This document shows positions 17,916-26,629 of a stretch of 64,000 nt of DNA, in pieces; within the stretch, counting starts at the first letter, position 1; every line of letters begins with the position of its first letter. The position numbers and the translations under genes were made by a program. This DNA comes from Streptomyces mesophilus (GTDB lineage Bacteria > Actinomycetota > Actinomycetes > Streptomycetales > Streptomycetaceae): contig NZ_JAAKZW010000001.1 of the NCBI RefSeq assembly GCF_011044995.1, positions 62,001 through 126,000 of the forward strand, read 5' to 3'. Below the pieces are notes generated by a model that worked only from the letters and a program-made list of their open reading frames with translations, was not told where the DNA came from and ran no database searches.

Positions 17916-19874
17916 CTACGCCCGACGGTGGCCGTTGGTCCACCTACGCTGCCCCGCCACCAGAAGCACCCCGAGCGCCAGACAGCAGAACGCAGCCACG
18001 GCGAGTGCGCCGAGCGGCCGGTCGTCACCGGTGTCCGGGAGGGAAGGACGCGGGTCAGGAGTCGGCGACGGCTTGGGTGTGGGCGACGGGCTGGGGCTCG
18101 GTGCCGCGGTCACGAGCACAGTCTCCGCCGGCAGCCCGAGGCCGTGCCCCACCGGTACCTCTCCGCCGGTCAGGGCGTCATGGGTGGCTTCGGCGTCGAA
18201 GCTGTAGCAGCCGGGCTTGTCGAGGGTCACGAGGCCGGTGGCGTAGGTGGAGTTCGAGCGGATGACGAGCGGCGGAAGGCGCTTGGCCACGGGAATCCCT
18301 GGGGCCGACCAGTCAAGGCCGGTGCAGGTGCCGTCGGCAGCGGGCGTGAGCGGCCCGTAGAGGGAGACGGTGGCGGTGAGCGTGCGGCCGTCGGGCAGCC
18401 CGGTCACGGTGATCCGGTCGCGCACGCTGCCACCCACCTGAACCTTGGCGGCTGAGGCCCGCGTGGTCACAGAGAGCACCGGAGGCACGTATCGAGGCCG
18501 CGCCAGGAACGTCTCCAGAGGGTCGCCGGGGGCATGCGACACGTCGTCGCCGACGGCCGGGTCCAATGTGGCGCCGAACGAGTAGCACCCCGGCTCATCG
18601 ATCGTCTGCTCCGGCGTGGTCGTGCGGCCGGACCCGGTCAACGCCACGGGCGCGTAGCGGCGCGCGACGGGTGGCGTGCCGGACCAGTCGACCGTGGAGC
18701 AGGAGTCGTTCACCGCGGGCAGCGGTCCGAACAGCGTGATGGCGAGTGTCGCGGGTCCGGTGAGCCCGGATACGGCGAACGTGTCGGTGACGGGCTGCCC
18801 GGCGGTGAGTGTGGTGGCGGAGACCTCGCTGGCCAAGCGGGGCGGGTCTGCAGCCGCGATGTCGATCGTGCGGGCCGACTTGCCCTGTAGAGGCAGCGAG
18901 CCCGTGGTTGTCATCGACTGCACCTTGTACGCCGGATCGCCATCCATGCGGGTCCCGAGGGGTGCGGTGACGGGTCCGGTCACCATGATCCGGGCGGCTC
19001 CCGGTGTGTCGGAGCGGAGCCAGAGCTGCGCCCCGGGGGCGAGGGTCTCGCCGCTGGTGAAGGGCTGCGTGCCGGCGGCGTCGGTGTAGGCCGTGGCGTT
19101 GTCGACGGTGACGGTGAGCGGCCCGGTGGCATTCGCTCCGATGGTGTACGGGCCGATAAGGGTGCCGGTGTCGCCGCCGTCGGGGCCTTCGATGGTGGGG
19201 GTCGGATCGGCCGGGGCAGGGGCGGGTCCGGCGGCCAGCACATCGGTGACGATCTTCTTGACGACCTCGTAGAGGGCCGCCGACTGGTAGTCGGGCGGCA
19301 GCACGATGCCGTCGGTGAAGTAGTGGATCGCCATGGCGACCGTGCCGGAACGCTCCCGGTTGGCGGCCTTCGCGCTCGTGGACGGTACGGCGGGCTCGTT
19401 CGTCGCGGGCCAGTAGTTCTCCAGGATCCGCTGCACGTAACCCGCGTTCCGGATGCCACCGGCCGGTTCCGGGTCGTAGCCGGTGCCCGTCCGCTGCCCC
19501 GCGCCCCACTCCACGCAGTACGCGGATCCGATCACGGTGGTGCCGGTGGAGTCGCGGAAGTTGTAGCGGCAAGAGTTCGTGCCGCTGGTACGGGTGAAGC
19601 CGAGGCTCGCGGGGTCGTAACCGAAGTCCGGGTAGGCGTGGTCGGCCGGGTCGTAGTCGTCGGAAGCGGCGTACGGCTTGGGCTGGGTGTCGCGTGCGCC
19701 GACTTCGATACAGCCGTTCGTGCCGTACTGCACCGCCGCGAACGGCGCCGTCGGCGGCACCTCGTCGGCGACGGCCTTGGGCAGCATCGCCATTGCCCAA
19801 CCGACGAGGAACGCGAGGGCGAGCCCCGCGGACAGGAAAGTGGCGCCAAGACGGCATCGCGGCGTCCGCGGCAT
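17916..19874 (-). CDS. Cell-wall-anchored LPDTG surface protein with degenerate thioester domain
   Basis: This 652-aa protein has a signal peptide of about 36 residues (ending AVA-DE). An N-terminal actinobacterial-type thioester domain contains the Cys of AYCVEWG (Cys120), followed by RILENYWP and GTVAMAIHYFTDG. Two tandem beta-domains follow, near residues 363-450 and 485-590. Each has a GL...L..T..L(Y/F)GPL pattern, one internal Cys pair and a closing PGCYSF. A proline/serine/threonine stalk leads to LPDTG (612-616), a hydrophobic segment and RRW, the classic sortase sorting signal. In related domains the partner Gln sits in a TQVAIWRYSD-like motif; the matching site here is Ala180. It is probably an adhesin or displayed structural protein. 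No sortase gene is in the window. Confidence 0.88.
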   Translation of the reverse strand: MPRTPRCRLGATFLSAGLALAFLVGWAMAMLPKAVADEVPPTAPFAAVQYGTNGCIEVGARDTQPKPYAASDDYDPADHAYPDFGYDPASLGFTRTSGTNSCRYNFRDSTGTTVIGSAYCVEWGAGQRTGTGYDPEPAGGIRNAGYVQRILENYWPATNEPAVPSTSAKAANRERSGTVAMAIHYFTDGIVLPPDYQSAALYEVVKKIVTDVLAAGPAPAPADPTPTIEGPDGGDTGTLIGPYTIGANATGPLTVTVDNATAYTDAAGTQPFTSGETLAPGAQLWLRSDTPGAARIMVTGPVTAPLGTRMDGDPAYKVQSMTTTGSLPLQGKSARTIDIAAADPPRLASEVSATTLTAGQPVTDTFAVSGLTGPATLAITLFGPLPAVNDSCSTVDWSGTPPVARRYAPVALTGSGRTTTPEQTIDEPGCYSFGATLDPAVGDDVSHAPGDPLETFLARPRYVPPVLSVTTRASAAKVQVGGSVRDRITVTGLPDGRTLTATVSLYGPLTPAADGTCTGLDWSAPGIPVAKRLPPLVIRSNSTYATGLVTLDKPGCYSFDAEATHDALTGGEVPVGHGLGLPAETVLVTAAPSPSPSPTPKPSPTPDPRPSLPDTGDDRPLGALAVAAFCCLALGVLLVAGQRRWTNGHRRA

Positions 19875-20035
19875 GGAGCAGCCCCCAGGAGACAGTCAAA
19901 GGGAAAGAAACCTGACTATCTGCTATCTATCGGACAGGGGAGACCGCGACCCGGGCGACACGCTTTGCCCGTCGCCTGTCCGCACCCGTACAGCCGCGCC
20001 GGAGAGTCGGCGCACGAGGCGAACGAGGAGACATC

Positions 20036-20392
20036 ATGATCAGCACTTTGGACGGCCTGCCCGCCGGAGTCGTCGGGTTCGAGGCGAGCGGCGAGATCTC
20101 CGCCGACGACTACCGCGACGTGGTCGTACCCGCGATCGTTGACGCCGCGGAGGCGGGCGAGGTCCGCTTCCTGCTCGTCGTACGCGACTTCGACGGCATG
20201 TCGAGCGGAGCCGTGTGGCAGGACCTCAAGGTCGGCACCGAGCATCTGGGCTCCTGGAAGCGGATCGCGCTCGTGACCGACATCGAGTGGATGAAGCACC
20301 TCACCTCTCTCTTCGGCTGGATGACCCCCGGCGAGACCAAGGTCTTCCCTCTCGCCGAACGCGAGGCGGCAGCCGCCTGGGTGGCGGGCTGA
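20036..20392 (+). CDS. SpoIIAA-like (STAS-superfamily) protein
   Basis: This 118-aa cytosolic protein matches the SpoIIAA-like family: GVVGFEASGEISADDYRDVV, RFLLVVRDFDGMS, a helix rich in W/K/H (WQDLKVGTEHLGSWKRIAL), then VTDIEWM and a C-terminal AAAAWV. Family members have a STAS-like fold and often bind lipids or act in stress responses; the exact role is unknown. ATG 20036 has GAGGAG five bases upstream. It stands alone, divergent from the surface protein and convergent with the alkyl sulfatase 12 bases away. Confidence 0.8.
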   Translation: MISTLDGLPAGVVGFEASGEISADDYRDVVVPAIVDAAEAGEVRFLLVVRDFDGMSSGAVWQDLKVGTEHLGSWKRIALVTDIEWMKHLTSLFGWMTPGETKVFPLAEREAAAAWVAG

Positions 20393-20404
20393 CCACCTCG
20401 ACGA

Positions 20405-22336
20405 TCACGCAGTCACTGGCGCGTCCGGGTCGGCGTGCGGGCCGAGAAGGTCGAACACCGGGGTGAAGCGGTCGAGCAGCCTCACCAGGCGGTGGAACGC
20501 CGCCACGTCACCCTTGGCCTCGATCCGGCCGGCGGCGAGCGCTTCGTCGAACGCCGCCGGCCGGAACAGGGCATCGATCAGCGTGAGCCGATCAAGTGCC
20601 AGCGTGAGGTCGGGGTCCGTGCTCGGGCGGCGCCAGTGGTTGAGGACTCCTCGGGCGACCTTCAGCGAGTACGGGGTCGGGGCGCCGCGGACGTCGAGGT
20701 CGATGGCTAGATTGACGTCGGCGGCCTGGGGGCCGTTGAGGCGTACGGCGACGAAGTCCAGAAGTCGGTCCACGGACAGTGCGGCGATCGTTCCCTTGCC
20801 GCCTGAACTGAACGGGCGCCGCGGGGGCGGGCCCTCGCGCAGTTCCTGGGCGGCTGTGAGGAAGATGTTCCGCCACTGCGGGCCCTCGGCCTGGTAGCCG
20901 AGTTGTTCGTAGGCGTCGGCCTGGACCTGGCGGGCCTGCGCGTTGCCGGGCTCCGCGTACACGGCGCGTCCCGCGAGTTCGGCCGCCCAGCGGTACTCGC
21001 CCGCCTCGACCGCTTCGCGGGCCAGGGCCACGACCCGGTCGGTGCCGCCGATCGCGTCGACGTAGCGGCGGCCCAACTCCCCGTCGGGCAGCGGGAAGAG
21101 GTGCATGGGGTTGCCGTCGTAGAAGCCGAGTTCCTTGGCGTACACGGCGCGCACGTTGTGGTGGACGGTGCCGTGGTAGCCGCGGTTCCACCAGGCGCGG
21201 CCGAGCTCGGCGGGCAGTTCGACGGACTCGGCGATCTCGATCGGGGTGAGGCCGTGGTTGGCCAGGCGCAGGGTCTGGTCGTGGAGGTACTTGTACGTGT
21301 CGCGCTGCGAGGCGAGGAATTCGGTGACGTTCTCGTTGCCCCACACGGGCCAGGTGTGCGGGCCGAAATGCACCTCGGCGTCGGCGCCCCACAGCTCGAT
21401 CGCCTCGTCGAGGTAGCGGGCGAAGTTGGCGGCGTCGCGGGTGCGGGCGCCGCGCAGGGTCTGGATATTGTGCAGCGAGTGGTTGGCGTTCTCGGCGCAG
21501 CTGAGGGCCCTCAGTTCGGGGATGTAGAGGTGCATCTCCTCGGGGGCCTCGGTGTCCGGCGCCATCTGGAACTGGAAGGTCAGACCCGCGAGGACGCGTT
21601 CCTCCCCCGTGCTCCTGATCAGGTCGGTCGGCGGGATGTAGCCGCTGCGGCCGCCGCCGCCGCGGATGCCTATGCCGTCGCTGACGAATCCCTGCGCGTG
21701 CGGGGGCAGAAGACTGCCGAACGCGTGGGCGGCGCGGCGGGACATCACGTTGCCGCAGATGACGTTCTCGCCGATGGCGTACCGGTCGAAGTCGCCCGGC
21801 GCCACGATCGTGACCTTGCCCGCGGCCACGTCCTCGGGGGTGGTGACGGCGAGGATGCCGCCGTAGTGGTCCAGGTGCGGGTGGGTATAGATCACCGCGA
21901 CGACCGGGAGGCGCTGCGGGCGATGGGCGTAGTACAACTCCATCGCGGCCCGGGTGCATTCGGTGGTGGTGCCGACGTCCACGATGACCAACCCGCCGTC
22001 GCCCTCGACGATGGTGACGTTGGCGATGTCGTGGTTGCGGACCTGGTAGATGCGGTCGCAGACCTGGAACAGTCCGGCGTGCTTGATGATGCGGGACTGG
22101 CGCCACAGGCTCGGGTTGACGGTGTCCGGGGCCGGGCCGTCGACATAGTCGAAGACCGTGCTGTCGAAGACGGCCTCGCCGCGGGTGTCACGGATGACGC
22201 CGCCGTCCGGGAGCGGCGCGATAAGGCCGCGGGTCATGTCGGCGAAATCGCGTTCGTCGTCGAAGTCCAGGTGGTCGAGGACGGCGGCGTTGGCCGCCTG
22301 GGTGAACTCGCTTGCGGGCTTACGGCCGGCGGTCAT
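20405..22336 (-). CDS. Alkyl sulfatase, MBL fold (SdsA-type), copy 1
   Basis: This 643-aa protein has the three-part SdsA architecture: a metallo-beta-lactamase domain (about 75-340), an all-alpha dimerisation domain and a C-terminal SCP2-like domain. Metal ligands are visible: THPHLDH at 151-157, Glu in EAPEEMH (near 266), CAENANHS (Glu282) and FGPHTWP (His327). The family hydrolyses alkyl sulfates such as SDS to alcohol plus sulfate, often by inversion with secondary esters. There is no signal peptide, so the substrate must enter the cell. ATG 22336 has GAGAGG upstream. It is the last gene of a leftward cluster (thiolase, two hydratase subunits, SDR), after a 117-base gap. It is the only copy with Pro in the THxHxDH motif. 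Confidence 0.9.
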   Translation of the reverse strand: MTAGRKPASEFTQAANAAVLDHLDFDDERDFADMTRGLIAPLPDGGVIRDTRGEAVFDSTVFDYVDGPAPDTVNPSLWRQSRIIKHAGLFQVCDRIYQVRNHDIANVTIVEGDGGLVIVDVGTTTECTRAAMELYYAHRPQRLPVVAVIYTHPHLDHYGGILAVTTPEDVAAGKVTIVAPGDFDRYAIGENVICGNVMSRRAAHAFGSLLPPHAQGFVSDGIGIRGGGGRSGYIPPTDLIRSTGEERVLAGLTFQFQMAPDTEAPEEMHLYIPELRALSCAENANHSLHNIQTLRGARTRDAANFARYLDEAIELWGADAEVHFGPHTWPVWGNENVTEFLASQRDTYKYLHDQTLRLANHGLTPIEIAESVELPAELGRAWWNRGYHGTVHHNVRAVYAKELGFYDGNPMHLFPLPDGELGRRYVDAIGGTDRVVALAREAVEAGEYRWAAELAGRAVYAEPGNAQARQVQADAYEQLGYQAEGPQWRNIFLTAAQELREGPPPRRPFSSGGKGTIAALSVDRLLDFVAVRLNGPQAADVNLAIDLDVRGAPTPYSLKVARGVLNHWRRPSTDPDLTLALDRLTLIDALFRPAAFDEALAAGRIEAKGDVAAFHRLVRLLDRFTPVFDLLGPHADPDAPVTA

Positions 22337-22453
22337 GAGCAGCCTCTCGTCGCGATCCAGGGCGGGCGGGACAATTCGGGTGTGAGGTCTTACGCGGGTG
22401 ACGGGGCCGCCGTCGGGGGAATCGGCAACCCCGCCACCTCGCTCGCCTGCCCG

Positions 22454-23290
22454 CTAGTAGCCCCCTCCGCAGGTGATGACCTGACCACTCACGTAGTTGG
22501 CCTCGGGCAGGCAGAACATGTAGACGGCGCCGGCCGCCTCCTCCGGGGTGCCCGCACGACCGAGCGGGATGCCCCGCTCCAACTGCGCGAGCAGGTCCGG
22601 GTTGACGCCCACGGGCAGCTTGCGCCCCTGGATGTCGATGCTGGCCTCACCACCGGCCGGTGCCTCGGTGAGGCGTGTACGGATCAGGCCGTACGCGACC
22701 GCGTTCACGTTGACGTTGTAACGGCCCCACTCCTTGGCGAGGGTCTTGGTCAGGCCGACGATGGCCGCCTTGGCCGAGGAGTAGTTGGCCTGGCCGACGT
22801 TGCCCTTCAGGCCTGCGCCCGAGGAGATGTTGACGACCTTGCGGTGCACGGACTCGCCGCGCGCCTTCTCGGCCTTCGCCATCCGCGAGATGTGCGGCTG
22901 GGCGGCACGCAGGATGCGGAACGGCGCCTTCAGGTGCACGTCGAGGATGGCGTCCCACTGTTCGTCGGTCATCTTCTGGATAACCGAGTCCCAGGTGTAG
23001 CCCGCATTGTTGACGATGATGTCGAGTCCGCCGAAGGTCTCGAGCGCGGTGTTCACGAAGCGGTCGGCGAAGTCCTCGTCGGTGACGCTGCCGACGCACG
23101 CGACGGCCTCGCCGCCCGCCGCCTTGATGTCGGCGACAGTCTGCTCGGCGGGCTCCGGGTCGAGGTCGTTGACGACGACGCGGGCGCCCTCAGCGGCGAA
23201 CTTCAGGGCGATCTCTCGGCCGATGCCGCGGCCCGAGCCGGAGACGATGGCGGTCTTGCCCGCCAACTTGGTGCTGGTGTTGCTGCTCAT
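22454..23290 (-). CDS. SDR-family 3-hydroxyacyl dehydrogenase / 3-oxoacyl reductase-like
   Basis: This 278-aa classical short-chain dehydrogenase has the cofactor motif GSGRGIG at 18-24, NNAG at 94-97, catalytic Ser in NISSGAG (156-157) and Tyr170-x3-Lys174 in NYSSAKAA. The NDLD pair after strand 2 suggests NAD rather than NADP. It resembles FabG and the SDR half of multifunctional enzyme type 2, so oxidation of a (3R)-hydroxyacyl-CoA is likely given the MaoC hydratase directly upstream. Its ATG overlaps the TGA of that hydratase as ATGA, so the steps are translationally coupled. Direction and substrate are inferred from context. Confidence 0.88.
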   Translation of the reverse strand: MSSNTSTKLAGKTAIVSGSGRGIGREIALKFAAEGARVVVNDLDPEPAEQTVADIKAAGGEAVACVGSVTDEDFADRFVNTALETFGGLDIIVNNAGYTWDSVIQKMTDEQWDAILDVHLKAPFRILRAAQPHISRMAKAEKARGESVHRKVVNISSGAGLKGNVGQANYSSAKAAIVGLTKTLAKEWGRYNVNVNAVAYGLIRTRLTEAPAGGEASIDIQGRKLPVGVNPDLLAQLERGIPLGRAGTPEEAAGAVYMFCLPEANYVSGQVITCGGGY

Positions 23291-23658
23291 GCCGCGAGTT
23301 CTCCTTCGATGACGGCGGTGCCGCGCAGGGTGACCGTGCCGTCCGCGAGCTCCATGGTCAGGTCGAGGTGGGTGAGCCCGTCCTCGACCTTTGTGACCTG
23401 GGCCGTGGCGGTCGGCTCGGCGTACAGGGGGGTGATGGACGTGAAGCGGACGCTGTACGAACGGATGCGTTCCTGCGGCACGTTGGCGGTCAGCAGGCGC
23501 CCGAGGTAGGCCATGGAGAGCATGCCGTGGGCGAACACGTCGTCCATCCCGGCCGACTTGGCGACGTCGAGGTCGATGTGCATCGGGTTGTGGTCACCGG
23601 ACGCGCCCGCGTACAGGGCCAGGGTGGTACGGGTGATCTTGGGGAGCTTGAGCTTCAC
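23287..23658 (-). CDS. MaoC-like hotdog (R)-hydratase subunit
   Basis: This 123-aa single hotdog protein carries the hydratase-2 motif: YAGASGDHNPMHID with Asp22 and His27 as catalytic dyad, then GMDDVFAHGM. Such enzymes hydrate trans-2-enoyl-CoA to (3R)-hydroxyacyl-CoA. It starts with GTG and overlaps the preceding gene by GTGA. That gene encodes a hotdog subunit without the dyad, so the two probably form a heteromer, as in ChsH1/ChsH2-like and mycobacterial HadAB/BC systems. The following SDR gene overlaps its stop. Confidence 0.88.
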   Translation of the reverse strand: MKLKLPKITRTTLALYAGASGDHNPMHIDLDVAKSAGMDDVFAHGMLSMAYLGRLLTANVPQERIRSYSVRFTSITPLYAEPTATAQVTKVEDGLTHLDLTMELADGTVTLRGTAVIEGELAA

Positions 23659-24113
23659 TTGGCGGCCTCCGGGTTGCGCACGACGAGGCTGTTGTGGAGT
23701 TCGGCGACGAGTTCGCCGCCCCGGATGACCTCGGTGGAGCGGACGACGAACTCCAGTGCGCCGCCCTTCTTGCTGTACACATCCGTGATCTTCGTGCGGA
23801 AGGTCAGCCGGTCCCCGGCGTGGACGGGTGCGTGGTAGGTGAAGCCCTGTTCGCCGTGGAGGACGTGGCGGATGTCGATGCTGAGCAGCTCGACGAGGCT
23901 CGGGTGGTCCGCGGGGCGCTCCATCTCCAGGCAGAAGAAGAAGGTGGGCGGCACCGGCAGATCACGGTGCCCGGCGGCCTTGGCGGCGTCCACGTCCGCG
24001 CAGACGGGGTTGCTCTCGCCGATGGCCTTGGCGAAGAAGCGCAGGCGTCCGCGCTCCACGTCGACGGTGAACTCCGGCAGTTCGGTGCCGATGACTTGGG
24101 GGTCGATGGGCAT
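23655..24113 (-). CDS. FAS1-type dehydratase / MaoC N-terminal-like hotdog subunit
   Basis: This 152-aa protein has a hotdog fold of the MaoC-N type: FAKAIGESNPVCADVDAAK (the active-site loop without the catalytic His), VPPTFFFCLEME, VLHGEQGFTYHAPVHAGDRL and FVVRSTEVIRGGELVAE. It lacks the Asp-His dyad and should be the structural and substrate-binding partner of the overlapping MaoC subunit. ATG 24113 was chosen because it overlaps the thiolase stop as TGATG; longer open frame upstream lies inside the thiolase gene. It is the second gene of the leftward operon. Confidence 0.85.
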   Translation of the reverse strand: MPIDPQVIGTELPEFTVDVERGRLRFFAKAIGESNPVCADVDAAKAAGHRDLPVPPTFFFCLEMERPADHPSLVELLSIDIRHVLHGEQGFTYHAPVHAGDRLTFRTKITDVYSKKGGALEFVVRSTEVIRGGELVAELHNSLVVRNPEAAK

Positions 24114-25303
24114 CAGGAGACCTTTTCGTAGAGCGTGACGACGCAGGCGCCGCCGAGTCCGAGGTTGTGCTGGAGGGCGAGGTTCACGCCCTCGACCTGC
24201 CGGGCGTCGGCCTGGCCGCGCAACTGCCAGACCAGTTCGGCGCATTGGGCGAGTCCGGTGGCGCCCAGCGGGTGCCCCTTGGACATCAGACCGCCGGACG
24301 GATTGACGACGACGCGGCCGCCGTAGGTGTTGTCGCCGCCGAGGACGAACTTTTCGGCGGTGCCCTCGGGGGTGAGGCCGAGCGACTCGTACGTCAGGAG
24401 TTCGTTGCTGGTGAAGCAGTCGTGCAGCTCGACGACCTTGAGGTCCTCGGGGCCGACGCCGGCCGCCTCGTACACCTGGCGGGCGGCTTCCCGGGTCATG
24501 TCGTAGCCGACGACGCGCATCATGTCGCCCGAGTCGAACGTCGAGGCGTAGTCGGTGGTCAACGCCTGCGCCTTGATGCGGACTTGCGTGTCCAGACCGT
24601 GGCGGCGCGCGAAGTCCTCGCTGACGATGATCGCGGCGGCGGCGCCGCAGGTAGGCGGGCAGCACATGAGCCGGGTCAGCGGCCCGTACTGGTGCGGCGA
24701 GCCGAGCACCTGCTCCTCGGTGATCGGGTCACGGAAGACGGCGTACGGATTGTTCGCCGCGTGCCGCCGCGACTTGACGGCGATCTTCGCGAAGACCTCG
24801 TTGGTGATGCCGTACTTGTCCATGTACGCCTGGCCGGCGCCGCCGAACAGCTGGGCGGCCGAGGGCGCGTCATCGACCCAGCCCTGAATGTCCCGGGTCA
24901 CCTTCAGACTGCGGGCCATGGCCGGCGGCCGGTCCTCGAGCTTGTTGCCACCGAGGGCGCCGCGCTGCATCTGCTCGAAACCGAGGACCAGCACGCACTC
25001 GGCGGCGCCGCTCGCGACGGCCTGGCGGGCGAGCCACAGGGCGGAGGAGCCGCTCGCACAGTTGTTGTTGACGTTGACGACGGGGATGCCGGTCTGCCCG
25101 AGCCCGTACAGGGCAGCCTGACCGCTGGTCGAATCACCGAAGACGTAACCGACGTACGCCTGCTGGACCTGCTCGTAGCCGATTCCGGCGTCCTGGAGCG
25201 CGGCGCGGGCGGCGCGCTCACCCATCACGTCGTACGGGTCGCTCTGGCCCGGTTTGCTGAACGGGATCATGCCGACCCCGGCCACATGCACTGTGGCGCT
25301 CAT
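24113..25303 (-). CDS. Thiolase of the SCPx / lipid-transfer-protein type
   Basis: This 396-aa thiolase has Cys82 in NNNCASGSS, His294 in HDCFTSNE and His344 in SKGHPLGATG, which matches the sterol-carrier-protein-x/lipid-transfer (Ltp) group rather than FadA. Such enzymes cleave 3-oxoacyl-CoAs of bulky or branched chains, or act as retro-aldolases with a DUF35 partner. The GGGAGG ribosome-binding site stands six bases before ATG 25303. It leads the leftward operon (thiolase, two hydratase subunits, SDR, then alkyl sulfatase) and is divergent from an acyl-CoA dehydrogenase across a 168-base promoter region. Cleavage of a methyl-branched chain would give propionyl-CoA. Confidence 0.9.
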   Translation of the reverse strand: MSATVHVAGVGMIPFSKPGQSDPYDVMGERAARAALQDAGIGYEQVQQAYVGYVFGDSTSGQAALYGLGQTGIPVVNVNNNCASGSSALWLARQAVASGAAECVLVLGFEQMQRGALGGNKLEDRPPAMARSLKVTRDIQGWVDDAPSAAQLFGGAGQAYMDKYGITNEVFAKIAVKSRRHAANNPYAVFRDPITEEQVLGSPHQYGPLTRLMCCPPTCGAAAAIIVSEDFARRHGLDTQVRIKAQALTTDYASTFDSGDMMRVVGYDMTREAARQVYEAAGVGPEDLKVVELHDCFTSNELLTYESLGLTPEGTAEKFVLGGDNTYGGRVVVNPSGGLMSKGHPLGATGLAQCAELVWQLRGQADARQVEGVNLALQHNLGLGGACVVTLYEKVS

Positions 25304-25368
25304 GTGATGCCTCCCAAGGGCGATGGTTCGTCGATGGCGGGGACAACTTCCGCCCGACACGACGCGCC

Positions 25369-25401
25369 ATTTACTTTCATCATCAAGACCCTAGAAGTCA
25401 A
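25369..25401 (-). promoter_or_regulatory. Candidate promoter of the leftward thiolase operon
   Basis: On the minus strand TTGACT (25401-25396) is followed after 17 bases by GAAAGT, inside the block TGAAAGTAAAT. The block ATGAAAGTAAAT (25380-25369) is identical before the acyl-CoA ligase at 30522. Confidence 0.45.
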
Positions 25402-25404
25402 TGG

Positions 25405-25440
25405 TTCACATGGAGCCAGTGTCAGACGTAGGGTTTACAT
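25405..25440 (+). promoter_or_regulatory. Promoter and conserved element before the acyl-CoA dehydrogenase
   Basis: TTCACA (25405-25410), an 18-base spacer and TAGGGT (25429-25434) fit a vegetative streptomycete promoter. The -10 box lies within AGACGTAGGGTTTACAT (25424-25440), which recurs with small changes at 35722 and 50221 before other island genes. Confidence 0.55.
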
Positions 25441-25471
25441 ACCTGCTACTGCGAGTACCTGTGAGGTATCC

Positions 25472-26629
25472 ATGCGCCGATCCGTGTTCAACGAGGACCA
25501 CGAAGCGTTCCGCGAGACGGTCCGTGACTTCATCGCCAAGGAGGTGACGCCCGAGTTCCCGGAGTGGGAGAAGGCCGGCCTGGCGCCGCGCGACCTCTAC
25601 CGCAAGCTCGGCGAGCTGGGCATCTACGGGATCTCCGTGCCCGTCGAGTACGGCGGCGCCGGCGAGACGAGCATCAAGTACGAGGCCGTGATCTCGGAGG
25701 AGACGGCTCGCGCGGCCGTCACCTTCGGCAGCTCCGGCGTCCACGTCGGCCTCTGCCTCGGATACCTGCTGCGCTACGCCACCGAGGAGCAGCTGCACCG
25801 GTGGATGCCCGACTTCATCAGTGGCGAGGCGATGTACGCCATCGCGATGACCGAGCCGGGCACCGGTTCGGACCTGGCCGGGATGAGCACGCGCGCCGAA
25901 CTGTCGGCGGACGGCACCCACTACGTCCTCAACGGCGCCAAGACGTTCATCACCGGCGGCGTCCAGGCCGACCGGGTGCTCGTCGTGTGCCGTACCTCCC
26001 CCGCCCCCGCCGACAACCGTCGCCATGGTCTGTCGATCCTCGTCGTCGACGCCCAAGCCGAGGGGTACGCCGTCGGCCGCAAGCTCGACAAGATCGGCAT
26101 GCGCACGTCCGACACGGCGGAGCTCTCCTTCAGCGACGTCAAGGTGCCCGTCGGCGACCTGCTCGGCAAGGAGGGGCAGGCCTTCTCCTACCTTTCGGAG
26201 AACCTCGTCAAGGAGCGTCTCGTCATCGGCATCAACGCCGCGTCGACCGCCACCGCCGCGATCCGCTTCGCCCTCGACTACGTCAAGGAGCGCCAGGTCT
26301 TCGGCAAGCCGGTCGCCTCGTTCCAGAACACCAAGTTCGTGCTCGCCGAGTGCGCTGCCGAGGTCGAGGCACTGCAGGCGATGGTGGACCGCGCCATGGA
26401 CCTGTACGACGAGGACGATCTGACGCCGGCCGACGCGTCGAAGCTGAAGGTGTTCGGCACCGAGGTCGCCGGCCGCGTCATCGACAAGTGCCTGCAGCTG
26501 CACGGTGGTTACGGCTACATGCTGGAGTACCCGATCGCCCGCCTGTACGCGGACACCCGTGTCTCGCGCATCTACGGCGGCACGAACGAGGTCCAGAAGA
26601 CCGTCATCGCCAAGTCGCTGGGCCTGTGA
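25472..26629 (+). CDS. Acyl-CoA dehydrogenase
   Basis: This 385-aa FAD flavoenzyme has the usual helical, beta and helical domains: VPVEYGGAGE near 57, AMTEPGTGSDLAG near 125-137, NGAKTFITGG near 154-163 and LHGGYGYMLEYP near 343-354. The MCAD-type catalytic Glu position reads IYGGT, so it is not there. Glu248 in NLVKERLV occupies the place used by isovaleryl- and long-chain dehydrogenases. This points to branched or long substrates (inference). It introduces the 2,3-double bond. The start at 25472 follows GTGAGG. Its stop overlaps the start of a tandem-TetR gene as GTGA. Confidence 0.92.
   Translation: MRRSVFNEDHEAFRETVRDFIAKEVTPEFPEWEKAGLAPRDLYRKLGELGIYGISVPVEYGGAGETSIKYEAVISEETARAAVTFGSSGVHVGLCLGYLLRYATEEQLHRWMPDFISGEAMYAIAMTEPGTGSDLAGMSTRAELSADGTHYVLNGAKTFITGGVQADRVLVVCRTSPAPADNRRHGLSILVVDAQAEGYAVGRKLDKIGMRTSDTAELSFSDVKVPVGDLLGKEGQAFSYLSENLVKERLVIGINAASTATAAIRFALDYVKERQVFGKPVASFQNTKFVLAECAAEVEALQAMVDRAMDLYDEDDLTPADASKLKVFGTEVAGRVIDKCLQLHGGYGYMLEYPIARLYADTRVSRIYGGTNEVQKTVIAKSLGL

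Noticed and set aside
18595..19899. A minus-strand frame overlapping the LPDTG protein
   Set aside because: It is Arg/His/Pro-rich. The alternative frame has a signal peptide, thioester-like domain and sorting signal.
20903..23509. An 868-codon plus-strand frame across the alkyl sulfatase and SDR
   Set aside because: It spans two real minus-strand genes and their gap, and its sequence is Val/Gly/Asp-rich without motifs.
23655..24665. A 336-codon version of the FAS1-type dehydratase
   Set aside because: The extra N-terminus lies inside the thiolase gene and is Arg-rich; the ATG at 24113 overlaps the thiolase stop.
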